A stretch of 13,017 bases of DNA from SM23-78 sp041479965 (GCA_041479965.1 JBGOZE010000033.1:1-13017); one strand, 5' to 3'; shown: positions 1 through 7,451, numbered from the stretch's first letter. Translations and numbers: made by a program. The notes: a model not told the origin generated them from the letters alone.

Positions 1-374
1 CCGCTAACAACAGAAAGGACGAACTCTGTCTTTTGCTTGTCGCGAAACTCAATGGTGGACATTGCCATGTACCTGTTAAACGCCAGGTCAACATTATTGA
101 TGTTCTCAATCTTTTCTGCGAGGTCATCGCTCAAAGGATTAGGCGCCCCTGCCCCCGGCATCCCTGTCATGGCCATAGTGGCTGCCTGGACGCTTAGCAT
201 ATCTGTTCCTAGAAACCCGAACTGGGAATTTATGGCTGTCTTTAGGCCTTCTCCCAAACCTATGAGAGCTACCACAGCAGCTATGCCTATGAATATGCCT
301 ATCATGGTGAGATAGGTCCTGAGCCTTCGCTTAGTCAGGCTTCTTATAGCTAAGCTGATATAGTCCTTAAACAT
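1..374 (-). CDS. ABC transporter permease, MacB/FtsX-like, N-terminal part (cut by window edge)
   Basis: The ATG at 374-372 opens a frame that runs off the left edge after 124 codons. Visible residues begin MFKDYISLAIRSL, then a basic stretch (TKRRLRTYLT) and one membrane helix at about residues 20-42 (MIGIFIGIAAVVALIGLGEG). A soluble region follows with LGTDMLSVQ and a Gly/Met/Pro-rich segment. This is the usual start of MacB/LolE/FtsX-family permeases: a short cytoplasmic amphipathic stretch, TM1, then the extracytoplasmic MacB core domain. The remaining TMs and the FtsX domain must lie outside the window. It is the last visible gene of a minus-strand operon behind its cognate ATPase, 36 nt after the stop of the CARDB-like gene. 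No good ribosome site precedes this ATG. Substrate cannot be inferred; MacB-type systems use transenvelope force rather than classical import. Confidence 0.85.
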   Translation of the reverse strand, partial: MFKDYISLAIRSLTKRRLRTYLTMIGIFIGIAAVVALIGLGEGLKTAINSQFGFLGTDMLSVQAATMAMTGMPGAGAPNPLSDDLAEKIENINNVDLAFNRYMAMSTIEFRDKQKTEFVLSVVS

Positions 375-379
375 GCTGC

Positions 380-400
380 AAAAAAGAGCAAGTTCTTTTT
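380..400 (-). terminator. Possible intra-operon stem-loop/attenuator
   Basis: In the 36-nt gap between the CARDB-like gene and the permease, the minus strand reads AAAAAGA, a 6-nt loop, then TCTTTTTT. This is a perfect 7-bp inverted repeat whose 3' arm is itself a T-tract. It resembles a weak intrinsic terminator and would lower permease mRNA relative to the upstream genes. The stem is almost all A-T, so it may also be incidental. Confidence 0.25.
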
Positions 401-410
401 ACCCTTAATC

Positions 411-1706
411 TCATTCCTTTCTTTTCTTGCTCTTCTTTATCCTTCTGTAGATCAAAATTCCTGCGACCACAATGATAGCGACAATCAGGATGGCCGGAAG
501 AGGCGAGGCGCTGCCATTAGTCCTTTGCTTCAGCTCTGCCCCTGAGAATAATTTCAACTCAAGAGGGATTTCTTTCACGAACAACTGGCCGTTGGCATCC
601 CTGTACTCAACATGCAAAGGCAGGGTTACCTTGCTCTCAGCATCTTTGCTCACCATTATAGTATACTCTGCTGTCTCATAGTCATCAGAATCAAGCTTGC
701 CGATGTAAACTTCAGGATTAGATAATAGTGTGAAATCATCATTTTCAGCCAGTTTGACATCAAGGAATTTTATATCACTGAATCCCTTGTTCACGAGCTT
801 GATCTCCACGTTTCCCTTTGCGCCTGCGCTGTATACCTCTGTCTTGTCAATATTGACTGTGAGGTCAGGCTCGGACTCAACCAGCCAGCCAACTATTCCT
901 TCCCTGCTGAAATCAGCTCCAGATGAGTCTGAATATGTGAGGGTGTAAGGCACCTTGTAGACCTTTGACTCCGCATCAGCGTCTGTGAAGATATTGAAAG
1001 TTATCTCTGCTTTTTGCCCTGCCTGCAAGTTCTTGAGAGTCTGCTCATTGCCTGAGCCGATAGGTGTGAAAGGCAGCTCTCTGTAGGTCACTGCTGTGGC
1101 AGTTGTTACTTCAGTCAAAATGCCTATGTTAAGCTTGATGTCCATCAGCGGATTATCTGCGAGATTCTCCAATACAAAGGTCACCTTGGTCTCAGTCCCA
1201 GGCACTATCTTCGCCGGGTATGTCTTTATCTGGTTGATAGCCAGCACAGCTCCTCTTGATTGCACAGAGACAGTGAAGTCTCCTGATCTGGTCCATGTGC
1301 CCTGATTGATCCGGTACCAGAACTCAATCGTGTTATCTCCTGTCGCAGCGCCGGTGTCAACTAGTAGCTTCCACTTCTCATTTACGCCAACATCCCCTGT
1401 CTGGTAGCCTGTCAGGGTGCCGATGTTCTTCATTTCAGATTCTTGCCCGTAAAATGAGAAGGGGTACTCGGGCACCAGCTTTATTTCAACATTGGAAGCA
1501 GGCCCAGAGCCTTCGTTCTCTATCCTGAATCTGACATCCACTGTGTTTCCTGGGGCAACAGGGTCAGGTTCCTGATTGATCATAGTTACTGTCATCTGCG
1601 GGAAAGAAGCCTCAGCGCTCACTGTTCCAGCCAGCCAAACCATTGCTGCCAATGCTATCATTACCATAATCCATGTCTTGCTTTGAATACTCTTTTCTTT
1701 CATCAT
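411..1706 (-). CDS. Membrane-anchored extracellular CARDB/COG1361-like (S-layer-related) protein of an ABC operon
   Basis: This is a 431-residue exported protein. It has an N-terminal signal peptide (basic start, hydrophobic residues about 11-30, likely cut near VSAEA) and three Ig-like beta-sandwich segments at about 36-150, 154-275 and 280-390. Each begins in CARDB/COG1361 style (for example DPVAPGNTVDVRFRIENEGS and AKIVPGTETKVTFVLENLAD). A C-terminal TM helix (about 403-420) is followed by a lysine/arginine-rich tail, giving a type I topology with a short cytosolic tail. COG1361-type proteins occur in archaea beside MacB-like ABC ATPase and permease genes. It is probably the extracytoplasmic adaptor or substrate-handling partner, which is inference. 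Start: ATG at 1706 with GGTGA (1714-1718) 7 nt upstream; the adjacent second ATG is less well spaced. The 56-nt gap to the ATPase contains an A/T-rich TATA-like stretch near 1735-1750 and could hold an internal promoter. Confidence 0.85.
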   Translation of the reverse strand: MMKEKSIQSKTWIMVMIALAAMVWLAGTVSAEASFPQMTVTMINQEPDPVAPGNTVDVRFRIENEGSGPASNVEIKLVPEYPFSFYGQESEMKNIGTLTGYQTGDVGVNEKWKLLVDTGAATGDNTIEFWYRINQGTWTRSGDFTVSVQSRGAVLAINQIKTYPAKIVPGTETKVTFVLENLADNPLMDIKLNIGILTEVTTATAVTYRELPFTPIGSGNEQTLKNLQAGQKAEITFNIFTDADAESKVYKVPYTLTYSDSSGADFSREGIVGWLVESEPDLTVNIDKTEVYSAGAKGNVEIKLVNKGFSDIKFLDVKLAENDDFTLLSNPEVYIGKLDSDDYETAEYTIMVSKDAESKVTLPLHVEYRDANGQLFVKEIPLELKLFSGAELKQRTNGSASPLPAILIVAIIVVAGILIYRRIKKSKKRKE

Positions 1707-1762
1707 TTTTTTTTCACCTTTGATTCTTGTTTTAATGTATTATTTTATTTGATATTTTGTCT

Positions 1763-2491
1763 TTAATGACTATGATCTGTACTTCCCTTGAGGCTCTTGA
1801 CTATCTTCCCGTCCTTCAGGTATTCTATTCTGTCAGCTTTCTTGGCCACATCCTCGTTGTGGGTGACCATGATGATGGTCTTCCCTTCTTCTATGTGAAG
1901 CTTCTGGAGAAAATCGAGCACTGTGCTTCCTGTCTTGGAGTCCAGGTTGCCTGTTGGCTCGTCTGCAAGTATGACTTCTGGATTGTTGGAAAGCGACCTA
2001 GCGATGGCTACTCTCTGCTGCTGGCCTCCTGAGAGTTCATTGGGCTGGTGGTCCATCCTGTCTCCCAAGCCAACCATCTCAAGCAGTTTCTTTGCTTTCT
2101 CTGTCCTTTCACTCCTGGGCACGTTCTGGAATATCATGGGTAGCATGACGTTCTCCAGGGCTGTGAGTGTGGGTATGAGGTTGAACTGCTGGAAGATGAA
2201 TCCGATCTTCCTGCCTCTTATCTGCGCCAGGTTAGACTCGCTCATCTTGGAGATGTCCTTGCCATCCAGGAGGATGGCTCCTTTGGTGGGTATGTCAAGG
2301 CAGCCAATCATGTTCATGGCTGTGCTCTTGCCAGAGCCCGATGGCCCCATTATCGAGACGAACTCTCCTGATTTCACAGCCAGGTCAAGCCCGCTCAAAG
2401 CTATCACTTGCACATCTCCCATCTGATAGATCTTCCACACATCCTTAAGCTCAATGATTGGTTTGTTTGTCTTGGCCATGGTTATTCTCAC
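1763..2491 (-). CDS. ABC transporter ATP-binding protein, MacB/LolD family
   Basis: A complete nucleotide-binding domain of 242 residues counted from GTG 2491. It has Walker A GPSGSGKST (49-57), Q-loop FQQFNL (100-105), signature LSGGQQQR (153-160), Walker B VILADE (173-178) with the catalytic Glu, and H-loop THN (His211). The spacing, the insert near MIGCLDIPTKG and the NLDS motif (182-185) are typical of the MacB/LolD/FtsE-like class that pairs with FtsX-type permeases. It would hydrolyse ATP on the cytosolic face and drive the permease at 1-374. The GTG start overlaps the regulator stop as GTGA, indicating translational coupling. An ATG four codons later (2479) gives MAKTNKP and has GTGAG 7 nt upstream, so it could be the real start. 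No catalytic residue is missing. Confidence 0.95.
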   Translation of the reverse strand: MRITMAKTNKPIIELKDVWKIYQMGDVQVIALSGLDLAVKSGEFVSIMGPSGSGKSTAMNMIGCLDIPTKGAILLDGKDISKMSESNLAQIRGRKIGFIFQQFNLIPTLTALENVMLPMIFQNVPRSERTEKAKKLLEMVGLGDRMDHQPNELSGGQQQRVAIARSLSNNPEVILADEPTGNLDSKTGSTVLDFLQKLHIEEGKTIIMVTHNEDVAKKADRIEYLKDGKIVKSLKGSTDHSH

Positions 2492-2964
2492 TTGTTCAAT
2501 TCGTCAGTTTTCTTTATTATCTCCTTTATCAGCACCTCTAGCTTCAGGGTTTGCTTATAAAGGTTTTCCAGCAGCTTGATTTTCTTTTTGTCATCTTCGC
2601 TTTTCACCTTTCCCTTGTATTTTTCTATCAGAAGGGGAAGCTTTTCCTTGATGGTCCTGATGAACGGCTCGTGCTGAGAGACAAAATGCCTTTTGGTGCT
2701 TTCCAAGAAGTCCTTTTCCATGTAGACAAAAATTTTTTTGCTGCCGGGCTTACGTGTTTTTTTCAGGAGGCCTATATGCTCCAGGAATTTTATCTTGTTG
2801 CACACTGTGGCAAGGCTGTAGCCAGTCTTTTTGGCTAATTCTTCCATAGGGATTGCCTCGGATTCAAGATACAGGTTGTAGAATATGACCTTGTTTGTAT
2901 TGTCCATTCCCTCCATTTCAAGCCCGCACATGAATTCAATGGCTTCCTTCTCAAGCTCGCCCAT
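2488..2964 (-). CDS. Winged-helix transcriptional regulator (MarR/GbsR/TrmB-like) with C-terminal coiled coil
   Basis: 158 residues. Residues 22-82 fit a winged helix-turn-helix: helix 1 NKVIFYNLYLESE, helix 2 PMEELAKKTGY, recognition helix about 49-63 (YSLATVCNKIKFLEHIG), and a wing LLKKTRKPGSKKIFVYM. Residues about 100-157 are Lys/Glu/Leu-rich helix with heptad-like spacing, probably a dimerisation coiled coil. There is no obvious ligand pocket or Cys/His metal site. It is the first gene of the ABC operon and overlaps the ATPase gene by 4 nt (or precedes it closely). Autoregulation of the operon is therefore likely, and palindromes sit between its TATA box and start. Start: ATG 2964 with AGGTG (2970-2974) 5 nt upstream, a strong archaeal ribosome site. 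The exact family is uncertain. Confidence 0.8.
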   Translation of the reverse strand: MGELEKEAIEFMCGLEMEGMDNTNKVIFYNLYLESEAIPMEELAKKTGYSLATVCNKIKFLEHIGLLKKTRKPGSKKIFVYMEKDFLESTKRHFVSQHEPFIRTIKEKLPLLIEKYKGKVKSEDDKKKIKLLENLYKQTLKLEVLIKEIIKKTDELNK

Positions 2965-2980
2965 TTTAACACCTATTTTT

Positions 2981-3027
2981 ACTATTTTTAGTATTTCATG
3001 AAAGTTATGAATGTTCTATTTATAAAT
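2981..3027 (-). promoter_or_regulatory. Promoter and candidate operator of the regulator/ABC operon
   Basis: The minus-strand TATA box is the perfect palindrome ATTTATAAAT (3018-3027), placing transcription start near 2996. The 10-bp palindrome TTTCATGAAA (2994-3003) lies exactly there. A second dyad, ACTA-TTTT-TAGT (2981-2992), lies in the leader, and an ATGAA element (2998-3002) recurs at 3007-3011. Dyads at the start site fit a repressor that blocks initiation, plausibly the encoded winged-helix protein. The promoter reading is fairly sure; operator function is inference. Confidence 0.6.
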
Positions 3028-3055
3028 ATTATGGTGGTCAGCTCTTTCCAAAAAA

Positions 3056-3100
3056 TATTTATAGAGGTGGATCCTAAGCAGTGTCATCAAAAGAGGTGAT
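3056..3100 (+). promoter_or_regulatory. Plus-strand promoter and ribosome site for the DUF5752-like gene
   Basis: TATTTATA (3056-3063), preceded by an A-run, predicts initiation near 3085-3090. GAGGTGAT (3093-3100) is a near-ideal archaeal ribosome site, 6 nt before the GTG at 3107. This decides the GTG start. The promoter is divergent from the regulator operon, with about 30 bp between the two TATA boxes, so the two transcription units may influence each other. Confidence 0.65.
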
Positions 3101-3106
3101 GTTCGC

Positions 3107-3394
3107 GTGGTAGATGCGAAAAAAGCATTGGCAGATGTCCCTGAGTCCCGTCTTGCCTTCTGGTTCACCAATGGCACCATAGCCAAGAACCTTTACGAGT
3201 TTGTCAGCGCCATAGAAAGCTGTGATGCTGGTGTCTTCACTTATCATGCTAATAACGAGAAGAATGATTTCTACAATTGGATACTCAACGTGCTTGGAGA
3301 CGAGGTCCTGGCCAAGAGAGTCAAGAAAGAGTATGACCAGAAAAGCTTCGCCAAGAAGATAAGGCGAAGGATAAGGGAGCTCGAGAAGCTGTGA
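3107..3394 (+). CDS. DUF5752-like small archaeal protein
   Basis: A 95-residue soluble protein with no signal peptide or TM. It matches the pattern I recall for archaeal DUF5752: a start ending in DVPESRLAFWF, NGTIAKNLYEFVSAIE, then VFTYHANNEKNDFYNWI and a VLGDEVLAKRVKK-type tail. A basic C-terminal helix (SFAKKIRRRIRELEKL) ends the protein. The biochemical role of the family is unknown to me. Conserved polar/aromatic positions (H, N, E, ND-F-NW) look structural or binding rather than clearly catalytic. It is a stand-alone gene, divergent from the regulator operon and convergent with the minus-strand gene at 3413-3781 (18-nt gap), so its transcript must end inside that gene. The GTG start is supported by GAGGTGAT 6 nt upstream. 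Confidence 0.75.
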   Translation: MVDAKKALADVPESRLAFWFTNGTIAKNLYEFVSAIESCDAGVFTYHANNEKNDFYNWILNVLGDEVLAKRVKKEYDQKSFAKKIRRRIRELEKL

Positions 3395-3412
3395 GCCCTG
3401 TTTTCTGATGGC

Positions 3413-3781
3413 TTAGCTAGAGCCACAGTATTGTGCGCAGTAGCTGCAATCATGACCTTTCAGCATATAGCAGCTGTCTTCTTCCCCTATCAAGTTGGTG
3501 AAGGAGCAGCACTTATTGAGGTCTGCGCGGTTGAGCTCGATAATGTCCTCTTCAAGGACAGGTTCTTTCTCTGGAGTCTTGACTGAGAAGCCGATGATGC
3601 CACCGCGAAGCTGAAGCATGACGAGCATACAAACATTCAGCAAGAGAGTCAATATCAGAAAGACCATTATAAGCACACTAGTTTTATTCTCCATACCTGA
3701 ACCCTCGATCTTCTGAGGGAGCACAGAAACAAAAATGCTTATCTCCAGGATGAGTATTAAGGCAGATGCTGCAAGCAGCAT
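3413..3781 (-). CDS. Small cysteine-rich membrane protein downstream of K+ channel
   Basis: 122 residues, not recognised as a named family. Hydrophobic helix 1 is at 1-21; helix 2 at about 36-58 (SVLIMVFLILTLLLNVCMLV) is followed by LQLRGGIIGFSV, a G-I-x-G motif typical of the first residues after the anchor in many DPANN exported proteins. An acidic linker (EKEPVLEEDIIEL) leads to a C-terminal Cys knot: CCSF, DSCYML, HDCSYCAQYC (seven Cys), suggesting disulfides or metal binding outside the cell. The start is uncertain. ATG 3781 has no ribosome site, whereas Met30 (ATG 3694) has GAGG 8 nt upstream and would give a single-anchor protein. The gene lies 26 nt behind the channel gene, so co-transcription is likely; a functional link to the channel is only inferred. 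Confidence 0.6.
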   Translation of the reverse strand: MLLAASALILILEISIFVSVLPQKIEGSGMENKTSVLIMVFLILTLLLNVCMLVMLQLRGGIIGFSVKTPEKEPVLEEDIIELNRADLNKCCSFTNLIGEEDSCYMLKGHDCSYCAQYCGSS

Positions 3782-3807
3782 TATGGTTAATGTCCGATTG
3801 TCTGTGG

Positions 3808-4722
3808 TCAGTTGCCCTTGCCACTCTCTTTATTGTCCTTATCTTCGCTTGCCTTATTATCCCCTTCTTTTTCTTCGCACTCAATCTCCCACGAGGTCTT
3901 TCTCAAGCCTTCTATCTTGTCCAACACTTTCTTGTCATGATTCTTTTTTGACTCATGCTCTATAATTTCCCTGACAATTCCGATGTCTGAGTGGATGCTG
4001 GAGAGCAGCAAGTCGCTTTTCCATTCCAGATTATGGGCTTTCATGCTCCTGATGAGCTCAAGCATCTTGTTAAGTGAGAGCTGGATGCTGTTGAGCAATA
4101 GCTCAAGCCTGAAGACATCTATCTTCTTGTAATAATATTTCTCGCTCTTGGCAGGCATGATAAGGTTCTTTATGTTGGCTAACGTAGCATCCAGGCCTGA
4201 GAAGACTATCCATAGGTCTCTGACCTCTCTAGGCTTTATCACTCCGCTCTCAATCTTCTCGATTATCCTGTTGGAATCAGACCTGAAAAGGTAGAGACCG
4301 CTTCTCATCCTGTCAATGATCTCCTCGTAGCTGATATCATAGACTTCCTCGAGAATTCTCTCCTGCTTGATGCCGATGAGCTTGGAGATGACCAAACCCC
4401 ATATGATAAGACCGATGACTACTTCTCCTGCTGCAAATAATTTGCTAAACGCCCCGACTGGAGCGATGTCTCCATAGCCCAGGGTGGTCGCTGTTATGAA
4501 TGAGAAATAGATGCTGTTGAGCAGGCCCGTGGCATTAGGCTCAATGACCTCGTTCCTGTACATCAAGGAATTGCTAAATCCCCATGAAAGCACAAAGTAA
4601 ATGCCTGCGAAGAGCAGTATGACGCAGAGCCAGAGGAGAAAGGTCTGGAAAAAACTTAACCTGTCAAGAAAGGTTATAAGGCGATCCTTGGGTTTTGACT
4701 TAACTTTGGCTGCGTCGCTCAT
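3808..4722 (-). CDS. Two-TM potassium channel with non-RCK cytoplasmic C-terminus
   Basis: 304 residues. TM1 is at about 25-47, pore helix at 66-78, the K+ selectivity filter TTLGYGD at 79-85, and TM2 at about 92-116. This is the KcsA/MthK-type pore (Ion_trans_2); four subunits form a K+-selective pore in the cytoplasmic membrane. The cytosolic part (117-304) lacks the Rossmann GxGxxG of RCK/TrkA-N domains. It is predicted mostly helical (for example YEEIIDRMRSGLYLF and LRSMKAHNLEWKSDLLLSSI) and ends in a charged low-complexity tail (CEEKEGDNKASEDKDNKESGK). Gating by NAD or Ca2+ through RCK is therefore not indicated. The TATA box lies about 27 nt before ATG 4722, predicting a leaderless mRNA. 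It is followed by the small Cys-rich membrane gene and preceded by the P-type ATPase. Confidence 0.9.
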   Translation of the reverse strand: MSDAAKVKSKPKDRLITFLDRLSFFQTFLLWLCVILLFAGIYFVLSWGFSNSLMYRNEVIEPNATGLLNSIYFSFITATTLGYGDIAPVGAFSKLFAAGEVVIGLIIWGLVISKLIGIKQERILEEVYDISYEEIIDRMRSGLYLFRSDSNRIIEKIESGVIKPREVRDLWIVFSGLDATLANIKNLIMPAKSEKYYYKKIDVFRLELLLNSIQLSLNKMLELIRSMKAHNLEWKSDLLLSSIHSDIGIVREIIEHESKKNHDKKVLDKIEGLRKTSWEIECEEKEGDNKASEDKDNKESGKGN

Positions 4723-4736
4723 AAACTCAGATTGCT

Positions 4737-4772
4737 CAAACCAGAATTTAAATGTTTTGCTATTATGGTTTG
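4737..4772 (-). promoter_or_regulatory. K+ channel promoter with inverted repeat around the TATA box
   Basis: The TTTAAAT core (4747-4753) is centred about 27 nt upstream of ATG 4722, the spacing expected for a leaderless transcript. It is framed by a 7-bp inverted repeat, CAAACCA (4737-4743) and TGGTTTG (4766-4772). The TATA call is reasonable. The repeat could be a regulator site, but chance is not negligible in 75 bp. Confidence 0.5.
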
Positions 4773-4797
4773 GTAAAAGTCTGCTTCATAATTGAGT

Positions 4798-7416
4798 CTA
4801 GTTATTCAGAAACGGGTATTTCTGGTTGATTATCTTTACCAGGTCGAGCACTATGATGACGCTCAGTGATATGATTATGGCGACGCCCCAGTGTGACATG
4901 CTTATGGGGATCATCTCAAAGATCCTGTTCATAGGGGGATATATGGCTATGACGCTCACTATCAAGGAGCCTAATGACGCCAATATTAGATACTCGTTTG
5001 CCATAAGGTCGAGCCTCGGGACTGGCTTCCTGAATGAGCGGAAGTTGAAGGCATTGGCTATGGCAAAAAAGGTCATGATGACAAAAACAGAGGTTCTGGC
5101 AGCTGTCACGCTCTCGCCTTTGATGACATTCACGTAATGGAACATGAACAATGCTCCTGCTGTCATTACCAGGCCCGCAATAATAATCATAATAAACAAG
5201 GACTTATTTATGAGTTGTGTTTTCTTTCTTGGCTTGACATTCATGACATCCTTTGAGTAAGGGTTAAAGGCAAGAGTGATGGCTGTTATCTCGTCAGAAA
5301 TTATGTTCATGAGAAGGATCTGGATAGCCACTAATGGCAAGGGCAGGCCTAGCAGGGCTGACAAGAAAACCATCCCTGTCTGCGCAACATTGATGGATAT
5401 CTGGTAAGCAGAGAATTTCTGGATATTAGAAAAAATAGTGCGTCCCTCTTTCACAGCATCCACTATGGTTGAGAAATGGTCATCCTTCAATATCAGGTCT
5501 GCTGATGCCCTTGAGACGTCAGTGCCGTTCTTGCCCATGGCAACTCCTATATGAGCCTCCCTGAGGGCAGGAGCATCATTGACACCATCCCCTGTCATGG
5601 TGACGATTTCCCCTTTTTGCTTCAATACGCTCACAATCCTGAGCTTATGTTCGGGCCTGACCCTGGCGAATATGGCTATGTTATCTATGTTTTTTGAAAG
5701 CTCATCATCTGTGAGCTCGTCAAGCTCTTCCCCTAGGATTATTTCGCCTTTCAGCCCTATCTGCTCTGCAATAGCTTTTGCAGTCTCCTTGTTGTCGCCA
5801 GTTATCATTTTGACCTTTATGCCGGCAGTGACGCAGAGCTGCAGGGATTCCTTGACTTCATCCCTGGGCGGGTCATCCATTCCTACTAATCCCAGAAAGA
5901 CCAGGTTTTCTTCTAATTTTTTTATGCTGCTGGACTTTGAAGCTTTGTAGGCAAGGGCTAAAGTCCTGAAGCTCTGGGCTGCTAGTTGATGAATGACTGA
6001 GAGAATCCTCTTGCGCTGCCTATCATTAAGTTTCATGATCTTGCTGTTAATCTGGATGTATTCGCATTTTTTCAGGACTATCTCAGGAGCTCCTTTGCTA
6101 TAGACATAATTCTTCTTGCCCTCATTAACAAGCACAGACATCATTTTTCTCTCAGAGCTGAAAGGAAGCTCCTCTATCCTTTTGGCTTTCATATCTTCCT
6201 TGTAGATGCCTGCCTTGGACGAGAGCACTAGAAGGCTAGATTCTGTCGGGCTTCCATAAGCATTGTATTCCTTGTCAGTGCCTTTCCTCTCAATCCTTGA
6301 ATCATTGCATAGCACTGCTGTTTTGAGAAGCAAGCTAAGGTTTGGATTGTTTTCGATGATTATTTTTTTCTTCCCATAAAAGAAATCACCGTTTCCATCA
6401 TAGCCAGCTCCGCTCACATCCACGATCTTGTTATTAATGAGAATCTTCTTGACAGTCATCTCACCGGTAGTGATGGTTCCGGTCTTATCTGCGCATATGA
6501 CAGTTGTCTCTCCCAGGGTCTCTATTATCGACATCCTGTTGACAATCGCGTTCTTCTTAGCCATCCTATGGGCTCCTGAAGCGAGCGCAGTTATCAGCAC
6601 AACAGGAAAGCCTTCTGGGAAAGCAGCAACTGAAAGAGCCAAGGCTACCATGAGGGTCTCGATAAAGATCGCATAGGAGAAAGGAAGGTTATTCACTATC
6701 ATGATAGTCCCTGTCAGCACAGATGCTATGATGGCTGCGAACACCATGTATTTGATGATATGGTTGACTTTGCCCTGCAACGGGAGCTCTTTTTCAGCAG
6801 TGGATATCATTCCTGCTATTTTCCCAAAGCGAGTGTTCATGCCTGTGTGCATGGCTTGCACAGTGGCTTTTCCGCAAGTCACGAAAGTGCCCATGAAGAC
6901 CAGGTTCTCATCTTGATGCTTTTTAGGATTAATAGCAGCCACCTTATGTATCTCCTTGGATTCTCCTGTGAGAACTGACTCGTTCACCCTGAGCTCTTTC
7001 GCCTCCAGTATCATGCAGTCAGCAGGCACCTTTTCGCCAGTCCTTAATAGGATGATGTCGCCAGGAACCAGCTCTCTCGTCTGGATTTCCTTTTCTGCGC
7101 CATCCCTTATGACGATTGAGATTGGCATGATCATTTTTTTCAGCGCCTCAATAGCCCTCTCTGCCTTGTATTCCTGGAAGAAGCTGACAATGATAACCAT
7201 GAGTAAAACACCCAGGATGGTATAGGCAGTGACTGTTTTTCCCACAAAGAAAGATATTATCATGGCAAAGAAAAGCAGGTAAGTTATGGAGTTCTTCCTT
7301 ACCTGCCTAACCAGGATGCGAAGCGGAGAAACTCCAGAAACCTCCCTTATCTCATTATAGCTGTATTTAGAGAGATTATCCTTCACCTCTTTTTCACTCA
7401 GGCCAATATGAGCCAT
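4798..7416 (-). CDS. P2A-type cation-transporting P-type ATPase (Ca2+/Mn2+-like)
   Basis: 872 residues, full length for the family. Motifs in order: N-terminal cation-ATPase domain; actuator-domain TGES (150-153); M4 PEGFP (267-271); phosphorylation site DKTGT (310-314, Asp310); nucleotide-domain FSSERKMMSV and KGAPE (441-445); GMDDPPRDEV (512-521); TGD (539-541); hinge TGDGVNDAP (608-616); ten-TM layout with M5-M10 in the last 210 residues. By alignment to SERCA, site II is kept: Glu268 in M4, Asn704/Ser707/Asp708 in M6. The site I glutamate in M5 aligns to Gln679, as expected for single-ion PMR1-like pumps. It likely exports Ca2+ or Mn2+ at the cost of ATP; the ion is inferred. M6 reads SDE where SERCA has TDG, an extra acid. 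ATG 7416 follows a TATA-like element by about 31 nt, so the leader is very short. Confidence 0.93.
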   Translation of the reverse strand: MAHIGLSEKEVKDNLSKYSYNEIREVSGVSPLRILVRQVRKNSITYLLFFAMIISFFVGKTVTAYTILGVLLMVIIVSFFQEYKAERAIEALKKMIMPISIVIRDGAEKEIQTRELVPGDIILLRTGEKVPADCMILEAKELRVNESVLTGESKEIHKVAAINPKKHQDENLVFMGTFVTCGKATVQAMHTGMNTRFGKIAGMISTAEKELPLQGKVNHIIKYMVFAAIIASVLTGTIMIVNNLPFSYAIFIETLMVALALSVAAFPEGFPVVLITALASGAHRMAKKNAIVNRMSIIETLGETTVICADKTGTITTGEMTVKKILINNKIVDVSGAGYDGNGDFFYGKKKIIIENNPNLSLLLKTAVLCNDSRIERKGTDKEYNAYGSPTESSLLVLSSKAGIYKEDMKAKRIEELPFSSERKMMSVLVNEGKKNYVYSKGAPEIVLKKCEYIQINSKIMKLNDRQRKRILSVIHQLAAQSFRTLALAYKASKSSSIKKLEENLVFLGLVGMDDPPRDEVKESLQLCVTAGIKVKMITGDNKETAKAIAEQIGLKGEIILGEELDELTDDELSKNIDNIAIFARVRPEHKLRIVSVLKQKGEIVTMTGDGVNDAPALREAHIGVAMGKNGTDVSRASADLILKDDHFSTIVDAVKEGRTIFSNIQKFSAYQISINVAQTGMVFLSALLGLPLPLVAIQILLMNIISDEITAITLAFNPYSKDVMNVKPRKKTQLINKSLFIMIIIAGLVMTAGALFMFHYVNVIKGESVTAARTSVFVIMTFFAIANAFNFRSFRKPVPRLDLMANEYLILASLGSLIVSVIAIYPPMNRIFEMIPISMSHWGVAIIISLSVIIVLDLVKIINQKYPFLNN

Positions 7417-7443
7417 TTTCTATTCTATTTATTTTTTTGCGTC

Positions 7444-7451
7444 CTTTATTA
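7444..7451 (-). promoter_or_regulatory. TATA box of the P-type ATPase gene
   Basis: On the minus strand TTAATAAA is centred about 31 nt before ATG 7416, predicting a leader of only a few bases. No ribosome site precedes the ATG, which agrees with near-leaderless initiation. Confidence 0.45.

Noticed and set aside
1923..2426. 167-codon plus-strand frame opposite the ABC ATPase
   Set aside because: The opposite strand encodes every ABC motif in order; the plus frame has no recognisable domain or start signal.
3684..3884. 66-codon minus-strand frame overlapping the channel and the small membrane gene
   Set aside because: It lies in a different frame from two better-supported genes and shows no ribosome site or domain features.
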